DNA of 49,478 nt. Source: Pseudomonadota bacterium. Lineage in GTDB: Bacteria > Pseudomonadota > Gammaproteobacteria > Burkholderiales > Rhodocyclaceae. A model generated the notes under the pieces. That model searched no databases and was not told the DNA's origin. It worked only from the letters and a program-made list of their open reading frames with translations. The position numbers and the translations under genes were made by a program. Location: positions 1 to 49,478 of the forward strand of contig JAGTRW010000030.1 of the NCBI GenBank assembly GCA_018262095.1, given 5' to 3'. Shown here piece after piece: positions 32,003-42,183 of the stretch (positions are counted from its first letter, which is position 1; each line of letters starts with the position of its first letter).

Positions 32003-32023
32003 CCGTTGCGCTTTGCCAATGCG

Positions 32024-32051
32024 ACGAAGCCCGCTGTGCGGCGGGCTTCGT
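32024..32051. terminator. Strong hairpin between the convergent FKBP and argG genes
   Basis: Arms of 11 bases (ACGAAGCCCGC, 32024-32034, and GCGGGCTTCGT, 32041-32051) pair perfectly around a 6-base loop. The hairpin sits exactly between two converging genes and is symmetric, so it can serve both. No T-run follows on either strand, so termination may need Rho or the hairpin may mainly protect 3' ends. Confidence 0.65.
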
Positions 32052-32073
32052 AAGACGTCCTCGGCGAAGATTT

Positions 32074-33624
<1,551 letters not shown>

Positions 33625-33684
33625 TCACCGTACGCAGCCGGCGCTGTGCCTATCGAAAATCAATCCCTGAATCTGAACGGAGCC

Positions 33685-34767
33685 ATGATGTCTTCTCTCT
33701 GCCTTGAAGATCGTGCCGTGGGCGCCTTGCTGGGTGCCTTCATCGGCGACGCCCTCGCGCTTGGCCCGCATTGGTACTACGACCTCGATCAACTCCATGC
33801 CGATTACGGCCGGTGGATCAGCGACTACAGCACGCCAAAGCCGGGGCGCTATCACGCGGGAATGAAGGCGGGACAGCTTTCACAATCCGGGGTACTGCTG
33901 CGACTGACCTTGCAGTCGCTGGTCGATTGCGCCAGCTACGATGAAGCCGACTTTTGCCGTCGTCTGGACACCGAGTTCTTCCCGCTGCTCGATGGGACGC
34001 CGCTGAACGGACCGGGCGGCTATACCAGCCAGTCGATCAGGGAAGCCTGGCGCAAGCGGGTTGGCGCCGGGTTACCTTGGGGGCAGGTGGCGGGAAACGC
34101 CGATACCACCGAAGCGGCTGAGCGCATTCTGGCCATTGCCGTGCGTTATGCGCTGCAGCCGGCAGAACTCGCTTCGGCCGTCTGCCGCAATACGCTGCTG
34201 ACGCAGAGCGATGGAACGGTCGTCGCCATGACCGTCGCCTTCGGCGCGGTGCTCGGCATGCTGGTTGAAGGGCAGATCTTGGATTCGAGCATCTCGGGTA
34301 AACTGATGGCCCGGGTCAAGTCAGGTGAGCTGCCTTTTCATTCCGTCACCAGCGGCAATTTGCAGGCACCGCGTCCCAGTCAGGTCGAAGCCGCGACTGC
34401 CGGCCGCTTTCCTTCGCCGGACGCCTTGTTGAGCCAATCCTCGATTGCCCAGGCGGCGATCGATCCCGATATTCGTATCGAGCCCGCCTGGAAGGTCTCT
34501 TTGGTATATGGCATGCCCTGCGCCGTATATCATCAGTTTCCGGCCGCTTACTATCTTGCTGCACGGTTTCATGACGACTTCGAGTCTGCCGTGCTTCATG
34601 CGGTCAACGGCGGCGGGCAGAATCAGGCTCGCGCCATTCTGGCCGGCGCCCTTGCCGGAGCCCAGACCGGGCTTTCGGGAATACCTCAGCGTTTCCTTGA
34701 TGGTCTGGAAAATAGCGGCGAGTTGCTCGATCTGGCGCGGCGGCTGGCTAAACAGATGATTTCCTGA
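33685..34767 (+). CDS. ADP-ribosylglycohydrolase (DraG/crystallin J1)-like protein
   Basis: The 360-residue protein has the all-helical ADP-ribosylglycohydrolase scaffold: GALLGAFIGDALALGPHWYYD at the N-terminus and NGGGQNQARAILAGALAGA near the C-terminus. In catalytic members the first half has a TDDT metal-binding motif and the C-terminal motif is GGDxDT. Here the first is replaced by QLSQSGVLLRLTLQSL and the second reads GGQNQA, so the usual magnesium ligands are absent. This resembles the crystallin-J1 branch, whose activity is uncertain. Two ATGs (33685, 33688) are possible; GGAG at 33679-33682 fits the second slightly better. No ADP-ribosyltransferase is nearby. Confidence 0.82.
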   Translation: MMSSLCLEDRAVGALLGAFIGDALALGPHWYYDLDQLHADYGRWISDYSTPKPGRYHAGMKAGQLSQSGVLLRLTLQSLVDCASYDEADFCRRLDTEFFPLLDGTPLNGPGGYTSQSIREAWRKRVGAGLPWGQVAGNADTTEAAERILAIAVRYALQPAELASAVCRNTLLTQSDGTVVAMTVAFGAVLGMLVEGQILDSSISGKLMARVKSGELPFHSVTSGNLQAPRPSQVEAATAGRFPSPDALLSQSSIAQAAIDPDIRIEPAWKVSLVYGMPCAVYHQFPAAYYLAARFHDDFESAVLHAVNGGGQNQARAILAGALAGAQTGLSGIPQRFLDGLENSGELLDLARRLAKQMIS

Positions 34768-34984
34768 TCGGCTTGTCGCGGGCAGCTTTTCGAAATTCGC
34801 TACTCACCCTACCGACCCACAGCCGTCATCCATCTCATCAGTCGTTTAGCGACAGTTATCAGAGTGGAGCGGCCACCCGGCGCGGAAACTTATGGACAGC
34901 AGTTCTGCCATTGGAGGTCGGGCTTTAACGCGGTCATTCAAGACTTCTCTGTGCAGGCACTCCATCAGTTACCACTATCACTAC

Positions 34985-35013
34985 TTGGAAAAGTTGCGAT
35001 TCGCAATTATATT
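34985..35013 (+). promoter_or_regulatory. Sigma70-type promoter of the MarR-GNAT gene
   Basis: TTGGAA (34985-34990) and TATATT (35008-35013) are separated by 17 bases, a good sigma70 match. The rest of the 280-base spacer after the glycohydrolase-like gene shows no gene. Confidence 0.65.
34994..35006. promoter_or_regulatory. Palindrome in the promoter spacer (candidate operator 1)
   Basis: TTGCGA-T-TCGCAA is a perfect 13-base palindrome lying between the -35 and -10 boxes. Its position suits a repressor site. Confidence 0.5.
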
Positions 35014-35035
35014 GGTTGTCTATTGCAACCAATAT
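35009..35035. promoter_or_regulatory. Inverted repeat over the -10 and start site (candidate MarR operator 2)
   Basis: ATATTGGTTG (35009-35018) and CAACCAATAT (35026-35035) are perfect 10-base arms with a 7-base spacer, overlapping the -10 box and ending 12 bases before the ATG. MarR-family repressors usually bind such palindromes in their own promoters, so autorepression by the following gene is likely. Confidence 0.65.
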
Positions 35036-35047
35036 TCGTGATCACAG

Positions 35048-36022
35048 ATGGCTATCTCCTTACCTGACTTGCAGCCAAGCAACGATGCTATCCTCAAACT
35101 GCGCGAGCAATCCCGTAAACTGGTTCGTGAACTGGGGTTCATGCGGCCATCGATAGCCGACAGCGATCTTGCGCCGTCGGCGGTGCACGCAATTATTGAG
35201 ATTGGGCACTGCCCAGGTATTCAGGCACGCGACTTGGCGAAGATTCTCCGTCTGGACAAATCAAACACAAGTCGGCAGGTTGCGAGACTTGAGTCGCAGG
35301 GATTGGTCTTCCGTGAAATCGCCAGCAGCGATGCTCGTTCGTCAAACTTGTTTCTGACCGAGACTGCCCGGAAGCTACTCAAACGAATTGACATCTTTGC
35401 GACAAACCAGGTCTCAAATGCTCTTAGCCGTCTAGCCTCCGACGATCAGAAATCATTGATTCGTTGCATGTCGCTATACGCGGATGCACTTGCTGAGCAC
35501 AACCCGAATGAACAACAAGCGTCGCCAGCGACAGATGATCGGATTCACCAAGGATACATTGAGGGTTGCATTGGCGACATCGCTAGCCTGCATGCACGGT
35601 ATTACGCAAAATCGTCCGGATTCGGAGTGTTCTTCGAGAATAAGGTTGCGACAGAACTAGCAGATTTTGTACAGAGGTTGCCGGCCAGTGATAAGGAAAT
35701 CTGGCTCTACGTCGAAGATGAGCGGTCTCTGGCTTCTGTGGCCGTTGATGGAGATGCAACAACCAAAGTTGCACATCTACGCTGGTTCATTGTCGACGAG
35801 AGTTTGCGGGGAACTGGCATTGGACGCCGGTTGCTCACTACTGCGATGAAGTACATCGACGAGCGGTTCGATGAAACTTTCCTTTGGACTTTTGGCGGAT
35901 TGGATGCCGCTCGCCATCTTTATGAATCATTTGGTTTTGGCCTTGCTGAAGAGGCCGCTGGAAAGCAATGGGGTTCAACAGTAATTGAGCAACGATTCGT
36001 ACGAAAATTGCACCACGGCTAA
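35048..36022 (+). CDS. MarR-type regulator fused to a GNAT acetyltransferase
   Basis: The 324-residue protein joins an N-terminal winged-helix MarR domain (residues 1-150; recognition region GIQARDLAKILRLDKSNTSR, wing near SSDARSSNLFLTETARKLL) to a C-terminal GNAT domain (about 165-320). The acetyl-CoA P-loop is RGTGIGRRLL. Such fusions are known, but the acetyl acceptor here is unknown. Base composition is visibly lower in GC than the flanking genes, with many A/T third positions, which suggests horizontal transfer. It has its own promoter with two palindromes. Confidence 0.85.
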   Translation: MAISLPDLQPSNDAILKLREQSRKLVRELGFMRPSIADSDLAPSAVHAIIEIGHCPGIQARDLAKILRLDKSNTSRQVARLESQGLVFREIASSDARSSNLFLTETARKLLKRIDIFATNQVSNALSRLASDDQKSLIRCMSLYADALAEHNPNEQQASPATDDRIHQGYIEGCIGDIASLHARYYAKSSGFGVFFENKVATELADFVQRLPASDKEIWLYVEDERSLASVAVDGDATTKVAHLRWFIVDESLRGTGIGRRLLTTAMKYIDERFDETFLWTFGGLDAARHLYESFGFGLAEEAAGKQWGSTVIEQRFVRKLHHG

Positions 36023-36437
36023 TATACCGAACGAATAAACTCGCCAGAGAGAGGGGGCGAGTTGATGAAAGTCATTAGGCTAAATTCCGTCTCTATCAAG
36101 TGTCAGTAACAACTTGCAGATGAATGGCGGCTCGTTCATGCGGCAAAGGGTGGCTTTGGGTCGATTCTCCCCGTTGATCTATACAAGACCTGCCGTTGAC
36201 ATAGTGATCTTTTCCCTATGGCCTAGCGGTCAGCAATTTGCCTTGTTGCTGACATTCCAATGAAGGCGTCCCTGTGACAATTGGCCGAGTTGCACGCGTG
36301 GCCAGTTTGGCAGGTTTTGGATGCTGAGCCGTCGTCAGGATGGCTGCTCTCTAGCATTCACGAAGGTCGGCTCCTGGCCGAACAGAGACGAATCGCCTTC
36401 CTGGCGGTTCGCCATCCGCCTCATGCGGCGCACCGTC
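36023..36437. other. Gene-poor spacer (415 bp) between the MarR-GNAT gene and the lipocalin
   Basis: I find no supported gene on either strand. Composition is AT-richer than the surroundings up to about 36,350, like the MarR-GNAT gene before it. Apart from a hairpin at 36038-36063 no ordered signal stands out. It may be degraded transferred DNA. Confidence 0.6.
36038..36063 (+). terminator. Hairpin downstream of the MarR-GNAT gene
   Basis: AACTCGCC (36038-36045) pairs with GGCGAGTT (36056-36063) around a 10-base loop, starting 15 bases after the stop. No T-run follows, so it is a weak terminator candidate. Confidence 0.45.
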
Positions 36438-37007
36438 TTAGCCGTCGTCGCGTGTCTGGCTGACCCAGATCAAGCGGTCGGTATCGATACCCTGTGCTCT
36501 GGCCTGGCTGATCAATTGCTCGCGCAAGCCCGCCGGCAACTGCCTGTCGCGCGCCAGGATCCACAGGTAGTCGCGGTCGGGGCCGACGACCATCGCCCAG
36601 CGGTAGTGCTGCTGGTCGAGCGCGACGACGTGGTAGCCGCCGTAGAAGGGGCCGAAGAACGACACCTTGAGCGAAGCGCGGTTGGGATCGCCGGTGAACA
36701 ATGCGCGGCCGATGGCCTGGCGCCACTTGCTCCCGTCGTGGCCGCGGTTGATCACTTCGACGCTGCCGTCGGATTGTTGCGTATAGGTCGCGCTGACGTC
36801 GGAAAGTCCGCGTTCGAACGAGTGGTCGAGGCGCGCGATTTCGTACCATTTTCCCGTATAGCGCGCGATCTCGAACGGCGTCACCGAAGTCATTCCGGTG
36901 GGTGGCGTCGTCGAGCAGGCGATCATGCCGAGCATTGCCGTCAACGCCAGTGCGGCGCGCCGGATGGTGCGTCCGACATGGTGCGAGCAGCGCAAACGAT
37001 GAGTCAT
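36438..37007 (-). CDS. blc: Outer-membrane lipocalin (Blc-like lipoprotein)
   Basis: Blc-type lipocalins bind fatty acids or lysophospholipids at the outer membrane. The 189-residue protein has a lipoprotein signal peptide ending in a lipobox (GMIA-C31), the lipocalin motif GKWYEIARLDHSFERGL (first strand, GxW), the later GPFYGGYHVVALD and a final RQLPAG helix. I chose the ATG at 37007 with AAAGG upstream; an in-frame GTG at 37025 would add six residues. It lies downstream of the CsbD gene on the same strand, separated by 125 bases. Confidence 0.9.
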   Translation of the reverse strand: MTHRLRCSHHVGRTIRRAALALTAMLGMIACSTTPPTGMTSVTPFEIARYTGKWYEIARLDHSFERGLSDVSATYTQQSDGSVEVINRGHDGSKWRQAIGRALFTGDPNRASLKVSFFGPFYGGYHVVALDQQHYRWAMVVGPDRDYLWILARDRQLPAGLREQLISQARAQGIDTDRLIWVSQTRDDG

Positions 37008-37093
37008 GGCTAGGCCTTTATTCACAATGAATGGCCTCGATACTACCCCGCTTCACTGCACAGCGGGAAAGCAGGCGTGGTCTGTTGTGCAGA

Positions 37094-37123
37094 CCGGGCT
37101 ATCCGCGCAAGTGGTCAGCCCGG
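37094..37123 (-). other. Stem-loop between the CsbD and lipocalin genes
   Basis: CCGGGCT (37094-37100) pairs with AGCCCGG (37117-37123) around a 16-base loop, 9 bases after the CsbD stop on the minus strand. It has no T-run and is at best a weak terminator for CsbD. Confidence 0.3.
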
Positions 37124-37132
37124 CCCGGACGA

Positions 37133-37318
37133 TTACTTGCCGTGGGCCGCCTTCTTGAGGTCGGCCTTGACGTCGCCAAAAGCCGCCTGCACCTTGCCGG
37201 CGGTGTTCTGAATCTTGCCTTTGATTTCGAGCTTGTCGTTGCCGACGATGCGGCCGGCGACTTCCTTGACTTTGCCTTGGGCTTCGGCGATGCGACCGCT
37301 TGTTTGGTCCTTGTTCAT
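37133..37318 (-). CDS. CsbD-family stress protein
   Basis: CsbD/YjbJ-like proteins are small, very soluble and abundant under stress, with no known enzymatic role. The 61 residues contain the family pattern GRIAEAQGKVKEVAGRIVG and GKIQNTAGKVQAAFGDVK. The ATG at 37316-37318 follows CAGGAG by 6 bases, a strong site that overrides an upstream in-frame start at 37357. Confidence 0.92.
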   Translation of the reverse strand: MNKDQTSGRIAEAQGKVKEVAGRIVGNDKLEIKGKIQNTAGKVQAAFGDVKADLKKAAHGK

Positions 37319-37452
37319 GAGTTGCTCCTGAAATGATTGGGGTTGGGCGCCGAACATTCTCGGCGCTCAACGGCAATCATAGGCAGCGCTGGCCGCAGCT
37401 TCTGTGCGCCAGCGCCCACAAGCCGCCAGGAGGTCGTCGGGGAGCGCCGCGC

Positions 37453-38910
37453 TTAGCGGCTGGCCTCGGCGTTGAACTCGTCGATCAGCGTGTCGAGTTC
37501 GGCGCTCTGGGTGCGCAGGCAGCCCCAGTAGTTGCGGTGGTCTTCCCACTGCGCGCGCAGTTCTTCGACGCTCTTGCCGAGTTGCTCGACCCACGAGAAG
37601 TACTTGAGCTGGTGCACGCGGCGCTTGTCGACCTGCGAGAGTTCGAGCACGTGGTCGATCGACGTTCCGGCGAGCCGGTCGTAGTCGCGGTCGGCCTGGC
37701 GCTGGTCGTAATTGCCGCGCTCAGCGTTGAGGTCGGCAAGGCGGCTTTGGTACATCGCCATCGAATCGGTAAAGACGGTGAACACGACGTCGTTCTCGCC
37801 GAGTTCGTAATACTTGGCGAACTTGATCGCCGCGAGCATGTTGCCGATGCTCGAAATGCCCATCCACTCGAGCTTGTCGATGATTTCCTGCGCGACGCCG
37901 TTCTCGGCCAGCAGCTTCCTGCCCGCCGGTTCGTTGAAGAGGCGCATCAAGCGGATCGGCAATTCGTCGTCGACGCCGATCGCCGCGTCGGTGTCGCGAA
38001 CATTGTGGATCCACGGAATGTGCTTGTCGCCGATGCCTTCGATGCGGTGGTCGCCGAAGCCGTTTTCAAGGATCGTCGGGCACTGCAGCGCTTCGGCGAC
38101 GCCGACCTTGGCACCCGGGAAAGTGTCGCGCAGGTACGATCCGGCGGCCATCGTCCCCGCCGAACCCGACGAGAGCACGGCGCCGGCGAGGGCATCGCCG
38201 GGCCTGGCGATCTGTTTGAACACTTCGGCCATCGCCGGTCCGGTGACGTTGTAGTGCCACAGCGGATTGGGCAGCTGGTCGAACTGGTTGAAGATCACCG
38301 CGTCGGGGCGAGTCGCTTCGAGTTCGATGCACTTGTCGAAGATTTCCTTGACGTTCGATTCGCAGCCCGGCGTCGCGATCACTTCCTCGGCCATCGTACG
38401 CAGCCAGGCGAAGCGCTCCTGCGACATGCCGGCCGGCAGGATGGCGACCGACGGGCACGACAGCAGGCGCGAGATGTAGGCGCCGCCGCGGCAGTAGTTG
38501 CCGGTGCTCGGCCACACCGCCTTCTTGCTCAGCGGGTCGAAGCGGCCGGTGACGAGCTCGGGCAGCAGGCACGAGATCGCCGGGCCGACCTTGTGCGCGC
38601 CGGTCGGGAACCACTTGCCGGCGATGCCGACGACCCGGGCGCGGGTTCCGGTGATCGCGCTCGGCAACTCGATGAAATTGACGCCGCCGAAGCCGCCGCC
38701 GTGTTCGACCGGCGCGTTGTGCCAGTTGATGCGAAAGAGGTTGCGCACATGGACGTCCCACAGGCCGATTCCGGCGAGCTCTTTCTTGATCGCGTCGGGG
38801 ATCAGCGCCGGGTCGCGCATCTGCGCGTAGGTCGGCAGGATGATTCCCTTTTCGCGGCAGCGGGCTATGTTTTTCTTGCGCTGCGCTTCGTTGATTTTGA
38901 GGTCGATCAT
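37453..38910 (-). CDS. Fold-type II PLP-dependent enzyme (cysteine synthase/tryptophan synthase beta-like), function unknown
   Basis: The 485-residue protein belongs to fold-type II PLP enzymes. The PLP lysine is probably K107 in PTGAHKVGPA. The phosphate and substrate loops are STGNYCRGGAY and SSGSAGTMAAGSYL. Length and sequence fit an uncharacterised family often labelled as PLP-dependent protein subunit beta. It ends the ten-gene operon and overlaps the preceding threonine-synthase-like gene by 4 bases (ATGA), so the two are probably coupled. Context with carbamoylases suggests a lyase or beta-replacement activity on an amino acid, but the reaction is not known. Confidence 0.85.
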   Translation of the reverse strand: MIDLKINEAQRKKNIARCREKGIILPTYAQMRDPALIPDAIKKELAGIGLWDVHVRNLFRINWHNAPVEHGGGFGGVNFIELPSAITGTRARVVGIAGKWFPTGAHKVGPAISCLLPELVTGRFDPLSKKAVWPSTGNYCRGGAYISRLLSCPSVAILPAGMSQERFAWLRTMAEEVIATPGCESNVKEIFDKCIELEATRPDAVIFNQFDQLPNPLWHYNVTGPAMAEVFKQIARPGDALAGAVLSSGSAGTMAAGSYLRDTFPGAKVGVAEALQCPTILENGFGDHRIEGIGDKHIPWIHNVRDTDAAIGVDDELPIRLMRLFNEPAGRKLLAENGVAQEIIDKLEWMGISSIGNMLAAIKFAKYYELGENDVVFTVFTDSMAMYQSRLADLNAERGNYDQRQADRDYDRLAGTSIDHVLELSQVDKRRVHQLKYFSWVEQLGKSVEELRAQWEDHRNYWGCLRTQSAELDTLIDEFNAEASR

Positions 38911-40109
38911 GCTTGTTCTCCAGTGGGTTGTTGGTGGCCGGGGTTAAGTCCGAGGCCAAGGGTCGCGGCGCTGATGTCCTTGAGCCCCGAGCCGGTAATC
39001 AGCAAGACGCAGGTTTGGTTCGCGGGAATCGATTCGCGAACCTTGAGCCAGCCCGCGAAAGCGGCGATCGACGACGGTTCGGCGAAGAGGCCCGAACTTG
39101 CAGACAGTTTCTGCTGCGCGGCAAGGATCGCTTGGTCGTCGACGGTGACGACGCGGCCGCCGTGTTTCCTGAGCTTGGCGAGCGCGTGCAATCCGTTGCG
39201 CGGAACGTCGACGGCGATCGAATCGGCGATCGTCGATGAGCGCAGCGGGTCGGAAAAAGCGTCGTTGCCGTCACGGTTCGAGGCGAAGGCGCGCGCGATC
39301 GCGCTCGATCCCTCAGCCTGGCATGCCCACAGCGTCGGCATTTTGGCGATCCGGCCGAGTCTCTTTAGGTTCTCGAAACCGCGGTAGACGCCGGCCAGGA
39401 TCACGCCGTCGCCGGTCGGAACGAAGACGTGGTCGGGTTCGTTGCCGCCGGCGCGCAACAAGTCGTCGACCATTTCGAACGAAACGGTCTTCTTGCCTTC
39501 GATGGTCAGCGGGTTGTAAGCGGTATTGCGCGACAGCGATCCGCTGCGCGTCGAGTACTCGAGCGAGAGGTCGAAGGCCGCATCGTAGTTGCCGTTCACC
39601 GCGACCAGTTCGGCGCCGTACTGCAGCACCTGGATGCGCTTGGCGACGGGCGCTGCGGCCGGCAGGAAGACCTTGATCTTGAGGCCGGCAGCGGCGCCGA
39701 CCGCGGCCATGCTCGACGCCGCGTTGCCGGTCGACGCCAGAACGATCTCGGGCAAACGGTGCTCTCTGGCGAAAGCGGCGACCAGATAAGACGCTCTGTC
39801 CTTAAACGACCCCGACGGGTTGCAGGTGTCGTCCTTGATCCAGAGATTGGGCGCGCCAAACTCGTCGCGCAGTCGGCGCGGCGCCCACAGCGGCGTGTTG
39901 CCGACCGGAATCGGTGGCAACCACTTCTTATCGACCGGTAGCGGAATGCTCCCGGCCGCGACTTCGCCTTCCCAGTCGACGTCGAGAACGCCCGACAGCG
40001 GCCGCTGCGGCTGTTGTTCCTTGGCGCAGTGCTCGCAGAGGTAGCGCCCCGGCGCGATGGCGTAAGTCGCTGCGCAGGCGGGGCAGCGGTAGAACCATTT
40101 GATGCTCAT
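38907..40109 (-). CDS. Threonine synthase-like PLP enzyme with N-terminal zinc ribbon
   Basis: The 400-residue protein has an N-terminal zinc ribbon with C9, C12, C25 and C28 (CPAC and CEHC), then a threonine-synthase fold. The PLP lysine is K103 in [12 protein letters not shown]. The phosphate-binding loop is [12 protein letters not shown]. Closing blocks are [16 protein letters not shown] and TGSGLKD. Biosynthetic ThrC usually sits with hom and thrB; here it lies with carbamoylases and an importer, so a catabolic dehydratase or lyase role (threonine synthase homologues include such enzymes) is more likely. It starts 16 bases after the ATPase gene. Confidence 0.87.
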   Translation of the reverse strand: MSIKWFYRCPACAATYAIAPGRYLCEHCAKEQQPQRPLSGVLDVDWEGEVAAGSIPLPVDKKWLPPIPVGNTPLWAPRRLRDEFGAPNLWIKDDTCNPSGSFKDRASYLVAAFAREHRLPEIVLASTGNAASSMAAVGAAAGLKIKVFLPAAAPVAKRIQVLQYGAELVAVNGNYDAAFDLSLEYSTRSGSLSRNTAYNPLTIEGKKTVSFEMVDDLLRAGGNEPDHVFVPTGDGVILAGVYRGFENLKRLGRIAKMPTLWACQAEGSSAIARAFASNRDGNDAFSDPLRSSTIADSIAVDVPRNGLHALAKLRKHGGRVVTVDDQAILAAQQKLSASSGLFAEPSSIAAFAGWLKVRESIPANQTCVLLITGSGLKDISAATLGLGLNPGHQQPTGEQA

Positions 40110-40125
40110 GCAGTATCCGTCCTGT

Positions 40126-41118
40126 TCAGATGAAATGGCACGCCGCCCAGTGCTGCGGCCCTTGCGCGGCAAGCTGCGGCGAGCTCTCGGCGCATTCGCT
40201 GCGCGCCATTGGGCAGCGCGTGCGGAAGGTGCAGCCCGACGGCGGCTTGGCCGGGCTCGGGAGGTCGCCCTTGAGCAGCGTTTTCTCGCGCGCGAGCCCG
40301 GCGCCGACCTTGGGCACTGCCGCCAGCAGCGCCTGCGTATAGGGATGACGCGGGTTGGCGTAGAGCTCGCCGACCGGGCCGATCTCGACGATGCGGCCAA
40401 GGTACATCACTGCGACGCGCTGGCTGATGTGGCGCACCACCGCGAGGTCGTGCGCGACGAAGAGGTACGAGACGCCGAGTTCGTGCTGCAGGTCTTCGAG
40501 CAGGTTGATGACCTGCGCCTGGATCGAGACGTCGAGCGCCGACACCGGCTCGTCGCAGACGATCAGCTTGGGGTTGAGCGCCAGCGCGCGAGCGATTCCC
40601 AAGCGCTGGCGCTGGCCGCCCGAAAACTCGCTGGGAAACTTGCGCATCGCCTCGCGGTCAAGGCCGACTCGCGCGAACAGCGCGGCCATCTTGTCGTCGT
40701 CGCAATCGCCGGAGCGCCCGAAGTTCTGCAGCGGTTCGGCGACGATGTCGCGCGCACGCATCCTCGGGTTGAGCGACGAATAGGGGTCCTGAAAGACGAT
40801 CTGCAGATCGCGCCGATAGGGGCGGAACTGGCTGGTCGAGAGCTTCGCGATGTCGGTGCCTTCGAGCACGATGGCGCCCGAAGTCGGCTCGATCAGGCGC
40901 AGGATGGTCTTGGCCGCGGTCGACTTGCCGCAGCCCGACTCGCCAACGAGGCCCAGCGTTTCGCCGTAGCCGATGGCAAACGAGATGTTATCGACCGCCT
41001 TGATCGGCTGCGGCTTGGGCCAGACGCCGCGGCCCGGGTAATACTTGACGAGCTCGCGCACTTCGAGCAGTGCCGGCTTCTGACTCGGCGTCGCCGCTTC
41101 TTGGTGGGTGGAATTCAT
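40126..41118 (-). CDS. Peptide/amide-type ABC transporter ATP-binding protein (DppF-like)
   Basis: This is the second ATPase of a Dpp/Opp-type importer. The 330 residues show Walker A GESGCGKS, the Q-loop [11 protein letters not shown], the signature [10 protein letters not shown], Walker B LIVCDEP, and the C-terminal oligopeptide-transporter domain with CTFRTRCP. That domain is a motif typical of DppD/DppF. The ATG overlaps the stop of the partner ATPase gene (ATGA at 41115-41118), which fixes the start. Confidence 0.94.
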   Translation of the reverse strand: MNSTHQEAATPSQKPALLEVRELVKYYPGRGVWPKPQPIKAVDNISFAIGYGETLGLVGESGCGKSTAAKTILRLIEPTSGAIVLEGTDIAKLSTSQFRPYRRDLQIVFQDPYSSLNPRMRARDIVAEPLQNFGRSGDCDDDKMAALFARVGLDREAMRKFPSEFSGGQRQRLGIARALALNPKLIVCDEPVSALDVSIQAQVINLLEDLQHELGVSYLFVAHDLAVVRHISQRVAVMYLGRIVEIGPVGELYANPRHPYTQALLAAVPKVGAGLAREKTLLKGDLPSPAKPPSGCTFRTRCPMARSECAESSPQLAAQGPQHWAACHFI

Positions 41119-42122
41119 TCGGCAATCGCTTCGCAAACGGTGCGCCAGCAGGCGGCGCGATGTGTTGGGTTGGCGCCATCAATCGGCGCGAACGGCGGCA
41201 CCTCGCTGCGGCAGCGGTCGATCGCCAGCGCGCAGCGCGGCGCGAAACGGCAGCCGACCGCCGCGCCGCGCAGCGACGGCACCATGCCGGGAATCTCGGG
41301 CAGGCGGCCGCGCGGTTCGGTAAGCGGTGTATCGAGCCGCGGCATGGCGTCGAGCAGGCCGCGCGTGTACGGATGGCTGGGGCGCGCGAAGAGCTCATTG
41401 GTTGCCGCTTCTTCGACCTTGGCGCCGGCGTACATGACCACAACGCGGTCGCAGCTTTCGGCGACGACGCCCAGATCGTGGGTGATCAGCACGATCGCGG
41501 TGCCGGTCTCGCGGCGCAAGCGGTCGAGCAGTTCCATGATCTGCGCCTGGATGGTGACGTCGAGCGCGGTCGTCGGTTCGTCGGCGATCAGCACGTCGGG
41601 TTTGCACGCCAGTGCGATGGCGATCATCGCGCGCTGGCGCATGCCGCCCGAGAACTGGTGCGGGTATTCGTGGACGCGGCGCTGCGGATCGGGGATGTTG
41701 ACCAGGTCGAGCAGTTCGACGGCGCGCGCCCAGGCGGCGCGGCGCGCGAGCTTCTGGTGCAGCATCAGCACCTCGGCGATCTGTTCGCCGATGGTCAGCA
41801 CCGGATTGACCGAAGTCATCGGGTCCTGAAAGATCATCGAGATCTCGTTGCCGCGGATTTCCTGCAGCCGCGCTTCGCTCGCCTGCAGCAGGTTCTCGCC
41901 GCGAAAACGGATCGCTCCGCTGATATGCGTCGTCGGCGGCGCCGGCAACAGGCGCAGCACGGCCATCGCCGTGACGCTCTTGCCGCAGCCGGATTCGCCG
42001 ACGATGCCGAGCATTTCGCCGGCGTTCAGCTGCCAGGAAACGCCCTCGAGCGCACGCGTGACGCCCTCGCGGCTGGCGAAAGCCAGGTGCAGGTCGGTCA
42101 CTTCAAGCAGGGGAGTACTCAT
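41115..42122 (-). CDS. Peptide/amide-type ABC transporter ATP-binding protein (DppD-like)
   Basis: This is the first ATPase of the importer. The 335 residues contain Walker [20 protein letters not shown], the signature [10 protein letters not shown], Walker B LIADEP and H-loop THD. The C-terminal domain has CRFAPRC, as in DppD. It follows a 168-base spacer containing repeats (42127-42259) after the permease gene and overlaps the next ATPase gene by 4 bases. Confidence 0.94.
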   Translation of the reverse strand: MSTPLLEVTDLHLAFASREGVTRALEGVSWQLNAGEMLGIVGESGCGKSVTAMAVLRLLPAPPTTHISGAIRFRGENLLQASEARLQEIRGNEISMIFQDPMTSVNPVLTIGEQIAEVLMLHQKLARRAAWARAVELLDLVNIPDPQRRVHEYPHQFSGGMRQRAMIAIALACKPDVLIADEPTTALDVTIQAQIMELLDRLRRETGTAIVLITHDLGVVAESCDRVVVMYAGAKVEEAATNELFARPSHPYTRGLLDAMPRLDTPLTEPRGRLPEIPGMVPSLRGAAVGCRFAPRCALAIDRCRSEVPPFAPIDGANPTHRAACWRTVCEAIAE

Positions 42123-42126
42123 CCCT

Positions 42127-42183
42127 AAAACCTCAGTTCAAACCACGGCGACACGGCGAACACAGCGAAATGCCTGAGGTTTT
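42127..42183. repeat. Palindromic intergenic element between the permease and ATPase genes (outer arms)
   Basis: AAAACCTCAG (42127-42136) and CTGAGGTTTT (42174-42183) are perfect 10-base inverted arms enclosing 37 bases. The enclosed part contains CACGGCGAACACAGCG (42152-42167). On the minus strand a T-run-like TTTT follows the stem, so it could also act as an attenuator. Confidence 0.55.

Noticed and set aside
38907-40109. Simple call of biosynthetic threonine synthase (thrC)
   Set aside because: The motifs would allow it, but there is no hom or thrB, the gene is coupled to another PLP enzyme and lies in a catabolic-looking operon, so I did not assign the symbol.
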